Both the position numbers and the translations under genes were made by a program. Below the pieces are notes generated by a model that worked only from the letters and a program-made list of their open reading frames with translations, was not told the origin of the DNA and did no database searches. From the NCBI RefSeq assembly GCF_900119315.1, contig NZ_LT827010.1:9046001-9110000 (forward strand): a stretch of DNA of 64,000 bases, in the 5' to 3' direction. The stretch comes from Actinoplanes sp. SE50/110. Lineage in GTDB: Bacteria > Actinomycetota > Actinomycetes > Mycobacteriales > Micromonosporaceae. Of this stretch, positions 1 to 10,000 are shown piece by piece (position 1 is the first letter of the stretch; each line of letters opens with the position of its first letter).

Positions 1-1549
1 TCAGCACGGTGTTGAACTGGTTCCAGCCGGAGCCGATGACCGTGCCCTGCGGGTTCTCCCAGCCGCCGGCACCGTCGCTGTTGTAGATCACCAGCGTGCC
101 GTCGGCCTTGCGGCCCAGCAGGTTGGAGCGGCCGTCACCGTTCCAGTTGTTGGTCACCACGATGTCGGTGAACATGTTCCAGCCGCTGCCGATCTTGGTC
201 GGCGTGGTGGAGACCAGATCGCCGCGGCCGTCACCCTTCCACTGCCACAGGGTGCCGTTCCGGTCCCGGCCGAAGATCGACTCGTTGCCGTCCGCGTTCC
301 AGTTGGTGACCCGGAACAGCTTGGAGTAGGCCTCGTAGTTGTGGCTCTTGTCCAGGTAGCGGTAGTAGTTGAAGCCCACGTCGTACGACGACGTCTCGTC
401 GATGTACGGCGTGCCGACCAGGGTGCCGGCGCCGGAAGCGACGATCAGGTAGCCGGTGCCCGGCTCCCGGACGATGAGGTCCGAGTGACCGTCACCGGTG
501 AAGTCCAGGTTGGTCGGCTGGAGGTTGGTGACCTGCGCCTTGACCGCCCCGGAGAGCTGGTTCAGAGCCGCGTAGGCGCCGTAGTAGGCACCGCCGCAGA
601 CGTTGCCCCAGCTGGTGACGCCGATCTCGACGCGGGCCGCGGGGCCGCCGAGGAAGATCGGGCCGCCCGAGTCACCGTGGCAGGTGTCCTTGTGGTTGAC
701 CACGTCGCCGGCGCAGAGCATCGTCGTCGGGTCGAACTGGGTGCCGAACTGGCTCGGCTGGGTGCAGGTGCTGTCCTTCTGGGTCTGCACCGTCGCGGAG
801 TGCAGCACGCCGGAGTCGCTGCCGCCCTCCTTGGTGATGCCGTAACCCACGATGGTCGCGTCCTGGCCGGCGGCCGGGTCGGCCGCCCCCTGGGCGATCA
901 GGTCGGTCGCCTTGTAGACGTCGGGCAGCGCGTCCTTCAGGTCCAGGACGCTGACGTCGTTCTTCGGCGGGGTGTTCTGCGGGTCGGTGACCTGCGCCTG
1001 GTAGTTGTAGCTCGGGTGCAGCCAGGTGTTGGAGACCCGCGCGACGAAACCGGAGGTGTTGTCGGCCAGGTTGTCCCGACCGGCGATCACCTGGGTGTAG
1101 CCGTAGGGCAGGTCGACCGTGCAGTGGCCGGCGGTGAGCACCCGGGTCGGGCTGAGAACGGTGCCGGTGCAGGTGCTGGTCCACCACGCCGGGTTGCCGT
1201 TGGCGTCATTGGCGATGAAGTCGGACTGGATGCCGACGACGCCCGGGAAGTCCGCCGAGTGGGCGATGTCACCGTTGACGATCTTCGTCTTCGAGCCCGG
1301 CGTCTGGAAGGCCTTGGCGCGCTTGCCGGCCTTCAGCGGACCGGTCTTCGCCTTCACGGCTCCGGCCGGGATCTTGTCGTAGGGCAGTGCGAAGTGGCGG
1401 GCGTTCGCCGGAATTGGCGGCAGCAGCGCACTTCCGCCGGTGCTTCCAGCCGCCGAGGCCGGAAGCTGAACCAGCGCGACCGCAGCGGCCGCCACTGACA
1501 CCCCCGTCAGCGCACTGGCGATGCGGCGACGCGTGGTCTTCTTGGGCAC
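1..1549 (-). CDS. Secreted trypsin-like serine protease with C-terminal VCBS/FG-GAP repeats (3' end outside window)
   Basis: An S1-family endopeptidase exported from the cell. Reading starts at a GTG (1547-1549) with AGGAGA just upstream; a twin-basic, hydrophobic signal peptide ending in an AxA motif covers about residues 1-33. The catalytic triad is visible: His141 (TAGHC), Asp197 (NDVSVLDL) and Ser293 (GDSGGP), with the paired cysteines expected of trypsin folds. From about residue 345 the sequence changes to repeated D-G-x-G/W-N-x-D-G units typical of VCBS/FG-GAP beta-propeller repeats, which probably bind a surface or polymer. The frame is open to base 2, so the stop and the last repeat(s) lie outside. 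Substrate unknown; the trypsin-like assignment is firm, the role of the propeller is inferred. Confidence 0.93.
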   Translation of the reverse strand, partial: MPKKTTRRRIASALTGVSVAAAAVALVQLPASAAGSTGGSALLPPIPANARHFALPYDKIPAGAVKAKTGPLKAGKRAKAFQTPGSKTKIVNGDIAHSADFPGVVGIQSDFIANDANGNPAWWTSTCTGTVLSPTRVLTAGHCTVDLPYGYTQVIAGRDNLADNTSGFVARVSNTWLHPSYNYQAQVTDPQNTPPKNDVSVLDLKDALPDVYKATDLIAQGAADPAAGQDATIVGYGITKEGGSDSGVLHSATVQTQKDSTCTQPSQFGTQFDPTTMLCAGDVVNHKDTCHGDSGGPIFLGGPAARVEIGVTSWGNVCGGAYYGAYAALNQLSGAVKAQVTNLQPTNLDFTGDGHSDLIVREPGTGYLIVASGAGTLVGTPYIDETSSYDVGFNYYRYLDKSHNYEAYSKLFRVTNWNADGNESIFGRDRNGTLWQWKGDGRGDLVSTTPTKIGSGWNMFTDIVVTNNWNGDGRSNLLGRKADGTLVIYNSDGAGGWENPQGTVIGSGWNQFNTVL

Positions 1550-2040
1550 GCGAAGTCTCCTGTCGGAATTTCCCCGATTTGCCACGAGGCCAAGGGGGCC
1601 TCGTGACCCGGCGTACACCGCATGTCAGCGCTCGGTTGATCACAAGGGATGTCGATGGATCCGTGATCTTCCGTGGCTCGATGTAAGGCCGGGAGCGACA
1701 CGCTAACAAGTCAGATCTTGACCTGGAAAGACCCTTTCACAGGAAAGTTGCTGTTTCGATATCAGCAAATTGGACGAAGCCCTGGCCAGCGGGTTTGAGG
1801 CGATCACCACTGGCGAAAAACTGTCCGAACGGCTATCTTGCGCCGCCGGAACGTACGGGTCCGTACCGGCGTCCAAAGACGGTTGTCGAAACAGGCCCTC
1901 GCGATGAATTTTCAGTGACTTTCCCGGACGGGAATCGGCGCTCGGTGCGGCTCGACGGAGACGATCGAGCGGCGTCCGGCGGGAGCTCTCCGCGACCGGT
2001 CACGACGGGGGTCGGCACGGCGTACCGGGCACGGGAAAGA
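1550..2040. other. Intergenic region without a supported gene
   Basis: About 490 bases between the protease start and the flotillin terminator. Open frames exist on both strands but have no ribosome site and no recognisable protein. It presumably holds the protease promoter, which I cannot place. Confidence 0.5.
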
Positions 2041-2072
2041 CCGCGGCGCCGGGCCGGAGCCCGGCGCCGCGG
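2041..2072 (-). terminator. Hairpin terminator of the flotillin operon
   Basis: A perfect 14-bp stem (CCGCGGCGCCGGGC with its complement) and a four-base loop lie just downstream of the flotillin stop codon. There is no clear T-run, as is common in high-GC actinobacteria. Confidence 0.75.
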
Positions 2073-2077
2073 CGGGG

Positions 2078-3214
2078 TCAGGCGACCGACTTGGCGTTGA
2101 TCGGGGCGACCGCGTTGCCCGGCTGGGCCGGCTCGGGGCGCATGCCGCTGCGCAGCGTCTCCAGCATGGTCATGCCCTGGGCGGCGAGCGAGGCGACGAC
2201 ACTGTTCAGGCCCTCGGCGCCGTCCAGAACGGTGACGTTGGCACCCTGCAGGCCCTCGGCGGCGGCGCGGAGCATCTCCGGCAGCTTGTCGATGATGGCC
2301 TGGTCCAGGGCGATCCGGTCCTGGGCGGCGGCGGCCTCGGCGGACAGCTTGGTGGCATCCGCCTCGGCGCGGGCCAGGGCGCGGATCCGCTCGGCCTCGG
2401 CCTCGGCCGGGCGGACCACCTCGGCGATCAGCTGGGCCTGACGCAGCTCGGCGTTCTTCTGCGCGACCAGCGCCTGCTCGGCGAGCACCTCCTGGGCGGC
2501 CCGGGCGGCGGCGAGCGGGCCGGCCTGGGACGCGGTCTGTTGAGCCTGATCGATCTCGGCCTGGAACTGGGCCTTGGCGATCGCCGTCTGCCGCGAGTAC
2601 TCCGCCTGGTGGCGGGCGCTCTCCTGCTGGGCCATCGCGCTCTCCCGGTCGGCGGCGGCCTGGGCGACCTGCGCCTCCTGGTTGACCCGGGCCTGGTGCG
2701 GTGCCGCCAGCGCCTTGATGTAGCCGACACCCTTGTCGTCGATGCTGCTGATCTGCAGAGAGTCGACGGCGAGGCCGATCCGGGCCATCTCGGTCTTGCT
2801 GGCGTCGACGATCGCGTCCGCGAGAGTCTGCTGCTCCCGGATGATCGACTCGACCGTCATGCTGCCGATGATGCTGCGCAGGTGGCCCGAGAAGATCCGG
2901 CCGACCAGCGTGGGCATCTGCCCCTGGTCGCCCTGGAACCGGCGGGCGGCCGCGGCGATCGACTCGTGGTCGTCACCGACCTTGAACGCGATCACCGCCT
3001 GCACGCCGAGGGTCAGGCCCTGCTTGGTGTAGCAGTCCTCGACCACCTCGGCCTCCTGCATCGCCAGCGTGAGGCGGGTGGCCTTGGAGAAGACGGGCAT
3101 GACGAAGACGCCATGTCCGGTGACGATTTTGAACGGCAACGCGTCCGCACCCCGCTGTTTCCGACCGCTGATGAGCAGCGCCTCGTTGGGGGCGGGCACC
3201 CGATAACCGAACAT
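2078..3214 (-). CDS. Flotillin-like SPFH-domain protein
   Basis: A 378-residue SPFH/band-7 protein. The start ATG at 3212-3214 gives MFGYRVPAPNEALLISGR, the usual flotillin N-terminus (membrane-associated, without a cleavable signal). Residues about 5-190 form the SPFH domain; residues about 190-310 are an Ala/Glu/Gln-rich coiled coil (AEAEAERIRALARAEADATK and related segments) that drives oligomerisation in flotillins. Family knowledge: flotillins organise ordered membrane microdomains at the inner face of the membrane. It is the last gene of a compact set with a small beta-protein (2-nt gap) and an HTH regulator upstream, so the three are probably co-transcribed. Normal length for bacterial flotillins. 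Confidence 0.9.
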   Translation of the reverse strand: MFGYRVPAPNEALLISGRKQRGADALPFKIVTGHGVFVMPVFSKATRLTLAMQEAEVVEDCYTKQGLTLGVQAVIAFKVGDDHESIAAAARRFQGDQGQMPTLVGRIFSGHLRSIIGSMTVESIIREQQTLADAIVDASKTEMARIGLAVDSLQISSIDDKGVGYIKALAAPHQARVNQEAQVAQAAADRESAMAQQESARHQAEYSRQTAIAKAQFQAEIDQAQQTASQAGPLAAARAAQEVLAEQALVAQKNAELRQAQLIAEVVRPAEAEAERIRALARAEADATKLSAEAAAAQDRIALDQAIIDKLPEMLRAAAEGLQGANVTVLDGAEGLNSVVASLAAQGMTMLETLRSGMRPEPAQPGNAVAPINAKSVA

Positions 3215-3216
3215 TC

Positions 3217-3480
3217 CTACAGCCCTTCTTCGATGGGCCATGGCTCGACGTCGATTTGGCGTGCGCCACGGTGATTGATGACGAGCACCTCGGAACCGGG
3301 AGGAACGGGTGCGGCCGCGTAGGCGAGGTAGTAGTGCGCGATACCGGCGACCACCAGACGCACCTCCCCCGCACGCTCGCCGCCGCGGATCGCGGTGATC
3401 ACCGTTCCGATCCGGCCGACCAGCGTTTCTCTCGTCACGCCTGCATTGTGCTCCTGCCGTGCGAGCCCGCGCCGCCCCAT
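3217..3480 (-). CDS. Small NfeD-C-like/OB-fold partner of the flotillin
   Basis: Up to 87 residues, ending two bases before the flotillin start. The core (TLVGRIGTVITAIRG...GEVRLVVAG... GSEVLVINHRGA) has the alternating hydrophobic and glycine pattern of the OB-fold C-terminal domain of NfeD proteins, which in many bacteria are encoded beside flotillins and act as their partners. It lacks the membrane part of a full NfeD. The ATG at 3478-3480 directly abuts the stop of the HTH gene, suggesting coupled translation; a GTG at residue 15 (VTRETLVG) is an alternative start. The NfeD relation is inferred from fold pattern and context. Confidence 0.7.
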   Translation of the reverse strand: MGRRGLARQEHNAGVTRETLVGRIGTVITAIRGGERAGEVRLVVAGIAHYYLAYAAAPVPPGSEVLVINHRGARQIDVEPWPIEEGL

Positions 3481-4200
3481 TCAGCCGGCGGCCGGTGGCC
3501 TGGTGGAGAGCAGGGCACGGGCCTGTTCGGCGGCGCGGACGATGCTCTCCCCGACGAAGTCGGCGAAGCGGGCGATGTTCTCCAGCCGGGCCGCGGAAAG
3601 CGTGTCCGGACCGAGCAGGCGCACCCCCTCCCGAGCGGTCACCGCGAGCCGTTCGTTGGCCCGGGCGCTGGCGATCATCGACTGATAGAGGGCGTCGTCG
3701 TCGACTACGTACCGTTCCCGGCGACTTTTGTCGCGCTCGCGGCGGATCAGGCCGAGACTCTCCAGCAGGGCGACCGCTTTGGACACCGAGGCCTTGCTGA
3801 CCTGCAGGCGGCCGACCAGGTCGGCGGCGGTCGGGCTGGTGTCGGAGGTGTAGAGGCAGGTCAGCACCCGGGCCACCATCCGGGGCAGGCCGGAGGCCAT
3901 CAGGACGGCGGTGAAGGACTCCTCGTACTCCCGGATGGCGGCGTCGTCGCGACCGGAGGGCGACGCCGGTGTCTCCGGGCCGCGGGCGGCGGACTGCCGG
4001 CGCCGGCGGACGCGGCGCTCGGTGGCGTGCTGGGCCAGGTCGGCGCGGTAGCCGGCCGGACCGCCGTTGCGCAGCACCTCGCGGGTGATCGTCGAGGTGG
4101 GCCGGTCGAGCCGCCGGGCGATCTCCGCGTAGGCGAGGCCGTCGGCCAACCCCAGCGCGATCTGATGACGTTCCTGCTGACTGAGCCTGCCGCCCGGCAT
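3481..4200 (-). CDS. Transcriptional regulator with two HTH domains (IS30-type HTH plus MarR/GbsR-like wHTH)
   Basis: A 239-residue DNA-binding protein. Residues about 5-45 (LSQQERHQIALGLADGLAYA...RPTSTITREV) resemble the N-terminal helix-turn-helix of IS30-type transposases (HTH_38); residues about 85-200 form a winged helix (TAADLVGRLQVSKASVSKAV then SLGLIRRERDKSRRERYVV) of the GbsR/MarR type. The ATG at 4200 has GGGAG seven bases upstream. It heads the flotillin set and faces a DUF4097 gene over an operator-rich 209-bp region, so it probably controls both directions. The fused two-HTH layout fits recognition of a compound operator. Effector unknown. Confidence 0.85.
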   Translation of the reverse strand: MPGGRLSQQERHQIALGLADGLAYAEIARRLDRPTSTITREVLRNGGPAGYRADLAQHATERRVRRRRQSAARGPETPASPSGRDDAAIREYEESFTAVLMASGLPRMVARVLTCLYTSDTSPTAADLVGRLQVSKASVSKAVALLESLGLIRRERDKSRRERYVVDDDALYQSMIASARANERLAVTAREGVRLLGPDTLSAARLENIARFADFVGESIVRAAEQARALLSTRPPAAG

Positions 4201-4231
4201 CGTGCACTCCCTCTCCCCGGTCCCGGCTCAG

Positions 4232-4372
4232 CGTAGCGTTCACCGCTATTCCATTGCAACGGCGTTGCATTCACTTTCATCACCATTGCAATGATTTCCT
4301 AACCCTGAGCTGCAGTGATGCTTACCCATCGCAACGAGTATGTTGCCCGTTCTGCGAACGCAACGTAGCGTT
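4232..4372. promoter_or_regulatory. Array of GCAAC/GTTGC palindromes between divergent genes
   Basis: Four inverted repeats lie in this intergenic region: TGCAAC-3-GTTGCA (4255-4269), the perfect palindrome ATTGCAAT (4285-4292), GCAAC-6-GTTGC (4331-4346) and AACGC-6-GCGTT (4357-4372). A further AGCGTAGCGTT lies at about 4230-4240. Shared half-site wording and position between the regulator gene and the DUF4097 gene point to autoregulation by the two-HTH protein. This is an inference from symmetry. Confidence 0.55.
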
Positions 4373-4409
4373 TCTCATGTCAGAAACACCGAGCAGACAG
4401 GGCAGAACG

Positions 4410-5075
4410 ATGAAGAAGTACGACACCCGCACCGCCATCGCCGCCGTCATCGACATCCCGGCCGGCCGGGTCCAGGTCATCGCCGCCGACCGCACCGACA
4501 CCGTGGTCGAGGTCCGGCCGCTGGACGCCGCGAAGAGCCGCGACGTCAAGGTCGCCGAGCAGACCGCGGTCGACTTCACCGACGGGATCCTGCGGATCGT
4601 CGCCGAGGCGAAGAATCAGATCTTCGGGGCTTCCGGGTCCGTGGAGGTGACCGTCCAGTTGCCCGCCGGCTCCCGGGTCGAAGTGCGGGCGGCCAGCGCC
4701 GAGTTCCGTGGCGCCGGCCGGCTCGGCGACGTCGTCCACCGCGGCGCACACGGCGCGATCAAGCTGGACGAGGCGGCGAGCGCCGACGTCAGCACCGACG
4801 CCGGCGACGTCACCATCGGACGGCTCACCGGGGCAGCCGAGATCAGGACGCAGAAGGGCGACATCCGGATCGCCGAGACCTCCGGCGGCGACCTGACGCT
4901 GAGCACCCAGGCCGGCGACATCACCGTGGACACCGCGGCGGGGGTCTCCGCCTCGCTGGACGCGGGCACCTCGTACGGCCGGATCGTCAACTCGCTGCGC
5001 AACGCCGGCGGCGAGGTCGAGGTGGCGATCCGCGCCACCACCTCCTACGGCACGATCACCGCCCGCAGCCTCTGA
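4410..5075 (+). CDS. DUF4097 family beta-helix (adhesin-like) protein
   Basis: A 221-residue protein dominated by short beta-strand repeats of the type xxGDVTIGRLTGAAEIRTQKGD and SGGDLTLSTQAGDITV, the hallmark of DUF4097/putative auto-adhesin domains. It has no signal peptide or membrane segment, so it appears cytoplasmic. The start ATG at 4410 is chosen over upstream in-frame codons because the conserved start MKKYDTRTAI begins here and upstream DNA is operator sequence. It diverges from the HTH-flotillin set. DUF4097 proteins are often paired with HTH or PspC/LiaF-type envelope-stress genes; here a role in membrane stress is only inferred from context. Confidence 0.8.
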   Translation: MKKYDTRTAIAAVIDIPAGRVQVIAADRTDTVVEVRPLDAAKSRDVKVAEQTAVDFTDGILRIVAEAKNQIFGASGSVEVTVQLPAGSRVEVRAASAEFRGAGRLGDVVHRGAHGAIKLDEAASADVSTDAGDVTIGRLTGAAEIRTQKGDIRIAETSGGDLTLSTQAGDITVDTAAGVSASLDAGTSYGRIVNSLRNAGGEVEVAIRATTSYGTITARSL

Positions 5076-5086
5076 CGATCCTGCGA

Positions 5087-5114
5087 CAGCGCCCGGCCGA
5101 GCGGCCGGGCGCTG
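5087..5114 (+). terminator. Hairpin terminator after the DUF4097 gene
   Basis: A perfect 12-bp stem (CAGCGCCCGGCC and complement) with a four-base loop begins 11 bases after the stop codon. Confidence 0.7.
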
Positions 5115-5121
5115 CGCCGCT

Positions 5122-5190
5122 TCAGCGGTCGGCGCCGCGCAGGATGCGCAGGAGGAAGCGGAAGACGTCGAGGAAGGGGCCGGCGCGGCA
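5122..5190 (-). pseudogene. 3' remnant resembling a Bax-inhibitor-1/YccA C-terminus
   Basis: On the minus strand, 22 codons and a TGA read CRAGPFLDVFRFLLRILRGADR. The FLDxxRFLLRIL pattern is the typical last segment of bacterial BI-1/YccA membrane proteins. No more of the gene can be found upstream, so this looks like the stub of a deleted gene. The match is short and therefore weak evidence. Confidence 0.3.
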
Positions 5191-5284
5191 GGGTCGTGCC
5201 GGGTGGCGTGGTGATGTCCCGGCCGGTACGTCCGCGACGCGCGATCGGGCGCGGACCATGGACGTACCGGCGAATCGGGTTCTG

Positions 5285-6889
5285 TCAGTTGGTGGTGGGT
5301 TCGCCCGGGACGTTGAAGAGCGGGTGCCAGGGGTCGTCGGCGTCGATCGGGAACTCGGTCGACGGGGTCTCGCCCTTGGTGGTCCACTTCGCCTCGTACG
5401 GCAGGCCGTTCAACAGGACCCGGTCGCCGCGCTGGTAGGCGGTGCCCGGGGTCCAGATCCTGGTGACTCCGGTGACCGCCGGGGTGGGCTTGGGGGCCTT
5501 CTCGACCGGGCTCACCGGGCCGATCACCGACCAGGCGTTCTGCGTGCCGGCGGCGGGTGCGGCGGACGGGTCGACGCCCGAGTTGGCCCACTTCGCCTCG
5601 TAGACCACGCCGTGCCAGACCACCTTGTAGCCGCCGGTGTAGAGGGCGGTCAGGCGCCAGATCGGGTACGGGCTGGTCTTCGGGTCGTCGACGGTGGCCG
5701 CCTGGTTCGGGATGTCCACCGAGTCCTGGCTGCTGCTGCCGGCCGCCTTGCCGGGCAGACCGGCGAAGACCTTGGAGAAGGCCAGCGCGTCCTGGTCGAC
5801 GCCGCTGCAGGTGTTGGAGTGCACGACCACGTTGGCGAAGGTGCCGCGGCAGGGCGCGTCCCGGTTCAATGACCACATCGAGACCCGGCCGAGGCCCTTG
5901 TCGACCGCGAACGTGGCCAGGCCGGTGGCGTTGTCGACGGTGAACCGTTCGGCGTCGACGTCGTTCTGGCCGATCATCGGGGTGGCCCCGATCCGCGACC
6001 AGACCTGCGGCGAGGTGAGCTTCTGACCGAGCCGCAGGTAGAGGTCGGTGAGCTGCTTGTGGGTGCCGTCCAGCGCGCTGGTGCTCAGGCCCAGCATGTT
6101 CGGGTGGCTGTCGCCGTTGTTGAAGTCCATCGTCATCACGTTGACGCCGCGCAGCGCGACACCGCCGTCGAGCATGCCGCGGACCACGCCGACCCCGTCG
6201 TCGGTGAGGCCGTTCGGCGTCACCGGCAGGGTCAGCCACACGGCGAGCGGCTTGCCGGCCGCCTCCCGCTCCTTCTGCACCGCGGCGACCGCTGTCACGC
6301 GGCGCTGCAGGGACGCCTGGTCGGCCACGGCGGTGCCTTCGATGTCCAGGTCGAGCGTCTTCACGTCATAGCGTTTCACCAATTGGCGGTACGCGTCGGT
6401 GAGCTTGGCCTGGTCGGCACACGCCACCGCGAGCTCCTGGTTGGCCAGCCCGCCGAGGCTCAGCGTGATGTCGCCGCCGGCCTGGCGCAACTGGTCGATC
6501 CGGCGGTCGAGTTCCAGCGAGGTGGCCGCCGCGTCCAGCGAGTAGGCGCCGCCCCAGCTGGGGGCGCAGGCGCTCTTCGGGTCGGCGACGACGAAGCCGA
6601 GGGCCACGTTCTTGGCCGGGTTCGCGGTCGGGTCCTGGAACTGGAAGGTCGGGGTCAGCGTGACGTCGACGTACGGCACCGCCCAGGACTTCGCGGTCGG
6701 ACCGGAGGTGTCCCGCAGATGCATCACGCCGAGGGTGCCGCCGGCGCCGACCGCACCGAGCGCGAGCACCAGCATTCCCAGCCTCGTCCACGACAGCCGG
6801 CGGCGCGGCTGCTCCGGTTCCTGCCAATCCGGGTCGGCGAGCGGATCGATACCCGTTCGCGCGGCTACGGCTGTGGCGCGGTCCGTCAT
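5285..6889 (-). CDS. Membrane-anchored GH18 chitinase-like protein with two carbohydrate-binding modules
   Basis: A 534-residue protein. After about 30 cytoplasmic residues (PRRR) there is one membrane segment at about residues 35-55, then a GH18 TIM-barrel domain (about 65-380). The catalytic DxDxE motif is intact at LDLDIEG (Asp180, Asp182, Glu184), as are the SLGG strand and the VNVMTMDFNNG strand. Two C-terminal aromatic modules (WRLTALYTGGYKVVWHG..YEAKW and PGTAYQRGDRVLLNGLPYEAKW) match the chitin-binding CBM5/12 type. ATG 6889 has AGGGAAAGGG upstream; a longer in-frame start exists. It probably hydrolyses chitin or related beta-1,4-GlcNAc polymers outside the cell. It diverges from the GT2-EAL gene over 181 bp, perhaps sharing control. 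Confidence 0.9.
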   Translation of the reverse strand: MTDRATAVAARTGIDPLADPDWQEPEQPRRRLSWTRLGMLVLALGAVGAGGTLGVMHLRDTSGPTAKSWAVPYVDVTLTPTFQFQDPTANPAKNVALGFVVADPKSACAPSWGGAYSLDAAATSLELDRRIDQLRQAGGDITLSLGGLANQELAVACADQAKLTDAYRQLVKRYDVKTLDLDIEGTAVADQASLQRRVTAVAAVQKEREAAGKPLAVWLTLPVTPNGLTDDGVGVVRGMLDGGVALRGVNVMTMDFNNGDSHPNMLGLSTSALDGTHKQLTDLYLRLGQKLTSPQVWSRIGATPMIGQNDVDAERFTVDNATGLATFAVDKGLGRVSMWSLNRDAPCRGTFANVVVHSNTCSGVDQDALAFSKVFAGLPGKAAGSSSQDSVDIPNQAATVDDPKTSPYPIWRLTALYTGGYKVVWHGVVYEAKWANSGVDPSAAPAAGTQNAWSVIGPVSPVEKAPKPTPAVTGVTRIWTPGTAYQRGDRVLLNGLPYEAKWTTKGETPSTEFPIDADDPWHPLFNVPGEPTTN

Positions 6890-7070
6890 GAAAACCCTTT
6901 CCCTGGAGTCGCTAAACGCTGACCCACATCCGCGATTTCCGCGATCGGGTGAATGGGGGAAGTCGTCCAATCTGGAATCCGGAGCGCCAGATCCTGATCT
7001 TGCGATGACAATTCCGCCGGATGCCGTCTCTCCGCGTCATCGCAATTCGCACCGAAGGGCCCAAACACGC

Positions 7071-10000
7071 ATGTCATCCACATCGGCGGACCAGCGCAAG
7101 CGGGACGCCCAGCGACAATGGGGCGCCGACCGGCGGACTGATCCTCATCCGATCGTTCCGCCCCCGGTATCCGAAGGCAGGATCACCCGGGGCCGGCTCG
7201 CTATCGTGGTGACCATCACGGTGTGGGCCGGTTACATCGCCTATACGATTTTCGAGCAATTCATCGTCGGTAAGGCGTACAACGCACGGCTGGGTGCCGA
7301 GGCGATCGCCTATATGCTCGTCATCACCGGTCTCGCCGCTTCCGCAATCGCCTACCTGATCACCCGGATCGGCTACTTCTATCGTGGCCGCGGTCACCAG
7401 CGGGCGCCACGGATCATGCTCGACGAGTTCATCGGCGGCAAGACCCCGTCCTTGACGGTTTTGGTGCCGTCATATCAGGAAGACGAGCGGACCAACCGCA
7501 GCACGCTGCTCTCCGCCGCTCTGCAGGAATATCCGGGGCTGCGGGTCACGCTGCTGATCGACGACCCCCGGGCGCCGAAGACCCGGGCCGCCCGGGACAT
7601 GCTGCTGGCCGCCCGGGCGCTGCCCGGCAAGATCGAGGCTGAGCTGCAGGTTCCGTACCGGCGGGTGGCGGCCGCGTTCGCGGCCTTCGACGAGCAGGTG
7701 CGGTTCCGCGGCGGCCATCTGGTGGTCCCGGACGACATGCGCCGGCTCGCCGACGAGTACCGGTTCGCCTCCGACTGGCTGTACGACCTGGGCGCCCGGC
7801 AGGAGATGGTCGACCACACCGACACCTTCTTCGTCGAGCACATCCTGCACCCGCTCGCGGTCGAGCTGGGCCAGATCGCCGGCGCGCTGGTCAAGGGTGC
7901 CGACGAGCAGGTGGCACTGCCGCTGCCGCGGATGAACCAGCTGCACAAGCGGCTCCTCGCGATCTTCGACGCGCAGGTGACCAGCTTCGAGCGCAAGAAG
8001 TACGTGTCGCTGTCGCACGAGCCGAACAAGGCGATGAACCTCAACAGCTACATCGGGCTGATGGGCGGGGCGTACCAGGAGGTCAACACCCCGCTGGGAA
8101 CCGCGCTGGTGACGGCCGGGCCGAACCGGGCTGATCTGGTGGTGCCGAACCCGGACTACGTGCTGACCCTGGACGCCGACAGCGTGCTGCTTCCCGAGTA
8201 CGCACTGCGGCTGGTCCACCTCATGGAGCAGGGGGCGTTCGCGCAGCATGCGGTGGTGCAGACGCCGTACAGCGCATATCCCGGCTCGGGCACCCGGGTG
8301 GAGCGGATCTCCGGCGCGACCACCGACATTCAGTACATCGTGCACCAGGGGATGACCCACTACGGTGCGACGTTCTGGGTGGGGGCCAACGCCGTACTCC
8401 GCAAGAAGGCTCTCGACGAGATCTGCGAGGTCTCGTACGAGGGCGACTGGGAGATCAAGCGCTACATCCAGGACCGGACCGTCATCGAGGACACCGAGTC
8501 GACGATCGACCTGGGTGTCCGCGGCTGGACCCTGCACAACTACCCGGAACGGCTCGCCTACAGCGCGACCCCGCCGGACTTCGGCTCGCTCGCCATCCAG
8601 CGGCAGCGCTGGGCCAACGGCGGCCTGCTGATCCTGTCCCGGCTCAAGGACCAGTTCAAGGCGAAGAGCAAGCGCGAGGACAAGAACCGGTTCGGCGAGT
8701 ACTTCCTGCGGGTCAACTACATGGCGTCCATCTTCTGGAGCTCCATGTGCCTGGTGATCATGCTGGTGTACCCGTTCAACAACGAGCTGCTCAACCCGTT
8801 CCTGCTGCTCATCTCGGTGCCGTACTTCTTCATGATGGCGGCCGACCTGAAGCACCTCGGGTACAAGCGGACCGACATGCTGCGCATCTACGGCTTCAAC
8901 CTGATCCTGCTGCCGGTCAACCTCTCCGGCAGCATCGCCTCCCTGCTGCAGCTGCTGACCGGCGAGAAGAGCGCGTTCAAGCGGACGCCGAAGGTCCGCA
9001 ACCGGACCACCACCGCGACCAGCTACCTGCTCCTGCCGCTGGCCCTGGTGGTGCTCTGCCTCTACACGGTGTGGCACGACGTGCGGCTGCACCAGTGGAA
9101 CAACCTGGTCTTCGCCGGCCTGAACCTGGTGCTGTCGCTGTACGCGGTGATCGCCTTCATCGGCCTCGGGAACACCGTCGTCGACCTGGCCACCCATCTG
9201 CGGGACTGGCTGGTGCCGGTGGCCACCCCGAAGAAGGTCCGCAAGTCCTCGGCTTCGAAGAAGGCCGCCGCGCCCAAGGCGGCGGCGATCGGCGACTGGG
9301 CCACCGTGCTGCACTACCGGCACGAGACCGGCGCCACCGCCGGGCAGGTCACCGTGCGGCTGCAGCGCACCGACACCGGCGCGTGGAAGACCGACAGGCC
9401 CACCTCGGCGAGCCGGGCGCACCTGTTCGAGGAGTTCAGCTTCTTCACGGTGTTCCAGCCGATCCACAACATGATCAACGGGCACGTGGTCGGGTACGAG
9501 GCGCTCACCCGCTTCGCCGACGGCAGCAACCCGCGCGAGGGTTTGGAGGCGGCCGCCCAGCGCGGCGTGCACGTCGCCCTGGACGCCGCGCTGGTCCAGG
9601 CGGCCATCGCGTCGTCGTCGTCGCTGCCGAACGGCACCTGGCTGGCCGTCAACGTCTCCACCGACCTGCTGCGCCGCCCGCACGAGCTGGCGCCGCTGCT
9701 CGCCGAGGCCAAGCGTCCGCTGATCGTCGAGGTGGGCGGCCCGGTGCCGGCCGAGGTCGGGCAGCTGGGCGGAACCGTCCGGCTCGCGGTCGACGACCTG
9801 GGGTTGGGCTACGAGACGCTGGCCCTGCTCGAATCGGCCCGGCCGGCGTTCCTCAAGCTGAGCCTGGACACGGTGCAGAACCTGGAGAACGAGACGGCGC
9901 GGCAGGCGTCGATCCGGACCCTGGTGGAGTTCGCCGAGCAGCACGGCTGCACGATCATCGCCGAGGGCATCGAGACGGCCGCGCAGCGGGATGCGCTGGT

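Noticed and set aside
341..1498. Long plus-strand open frame antisense to the protease
   Set aside because: Its Arg/Val/Gly-rich composition is typical of the shadow of a GC-rich gene, while the minus strand has catalytic motifs and a ribosome site.
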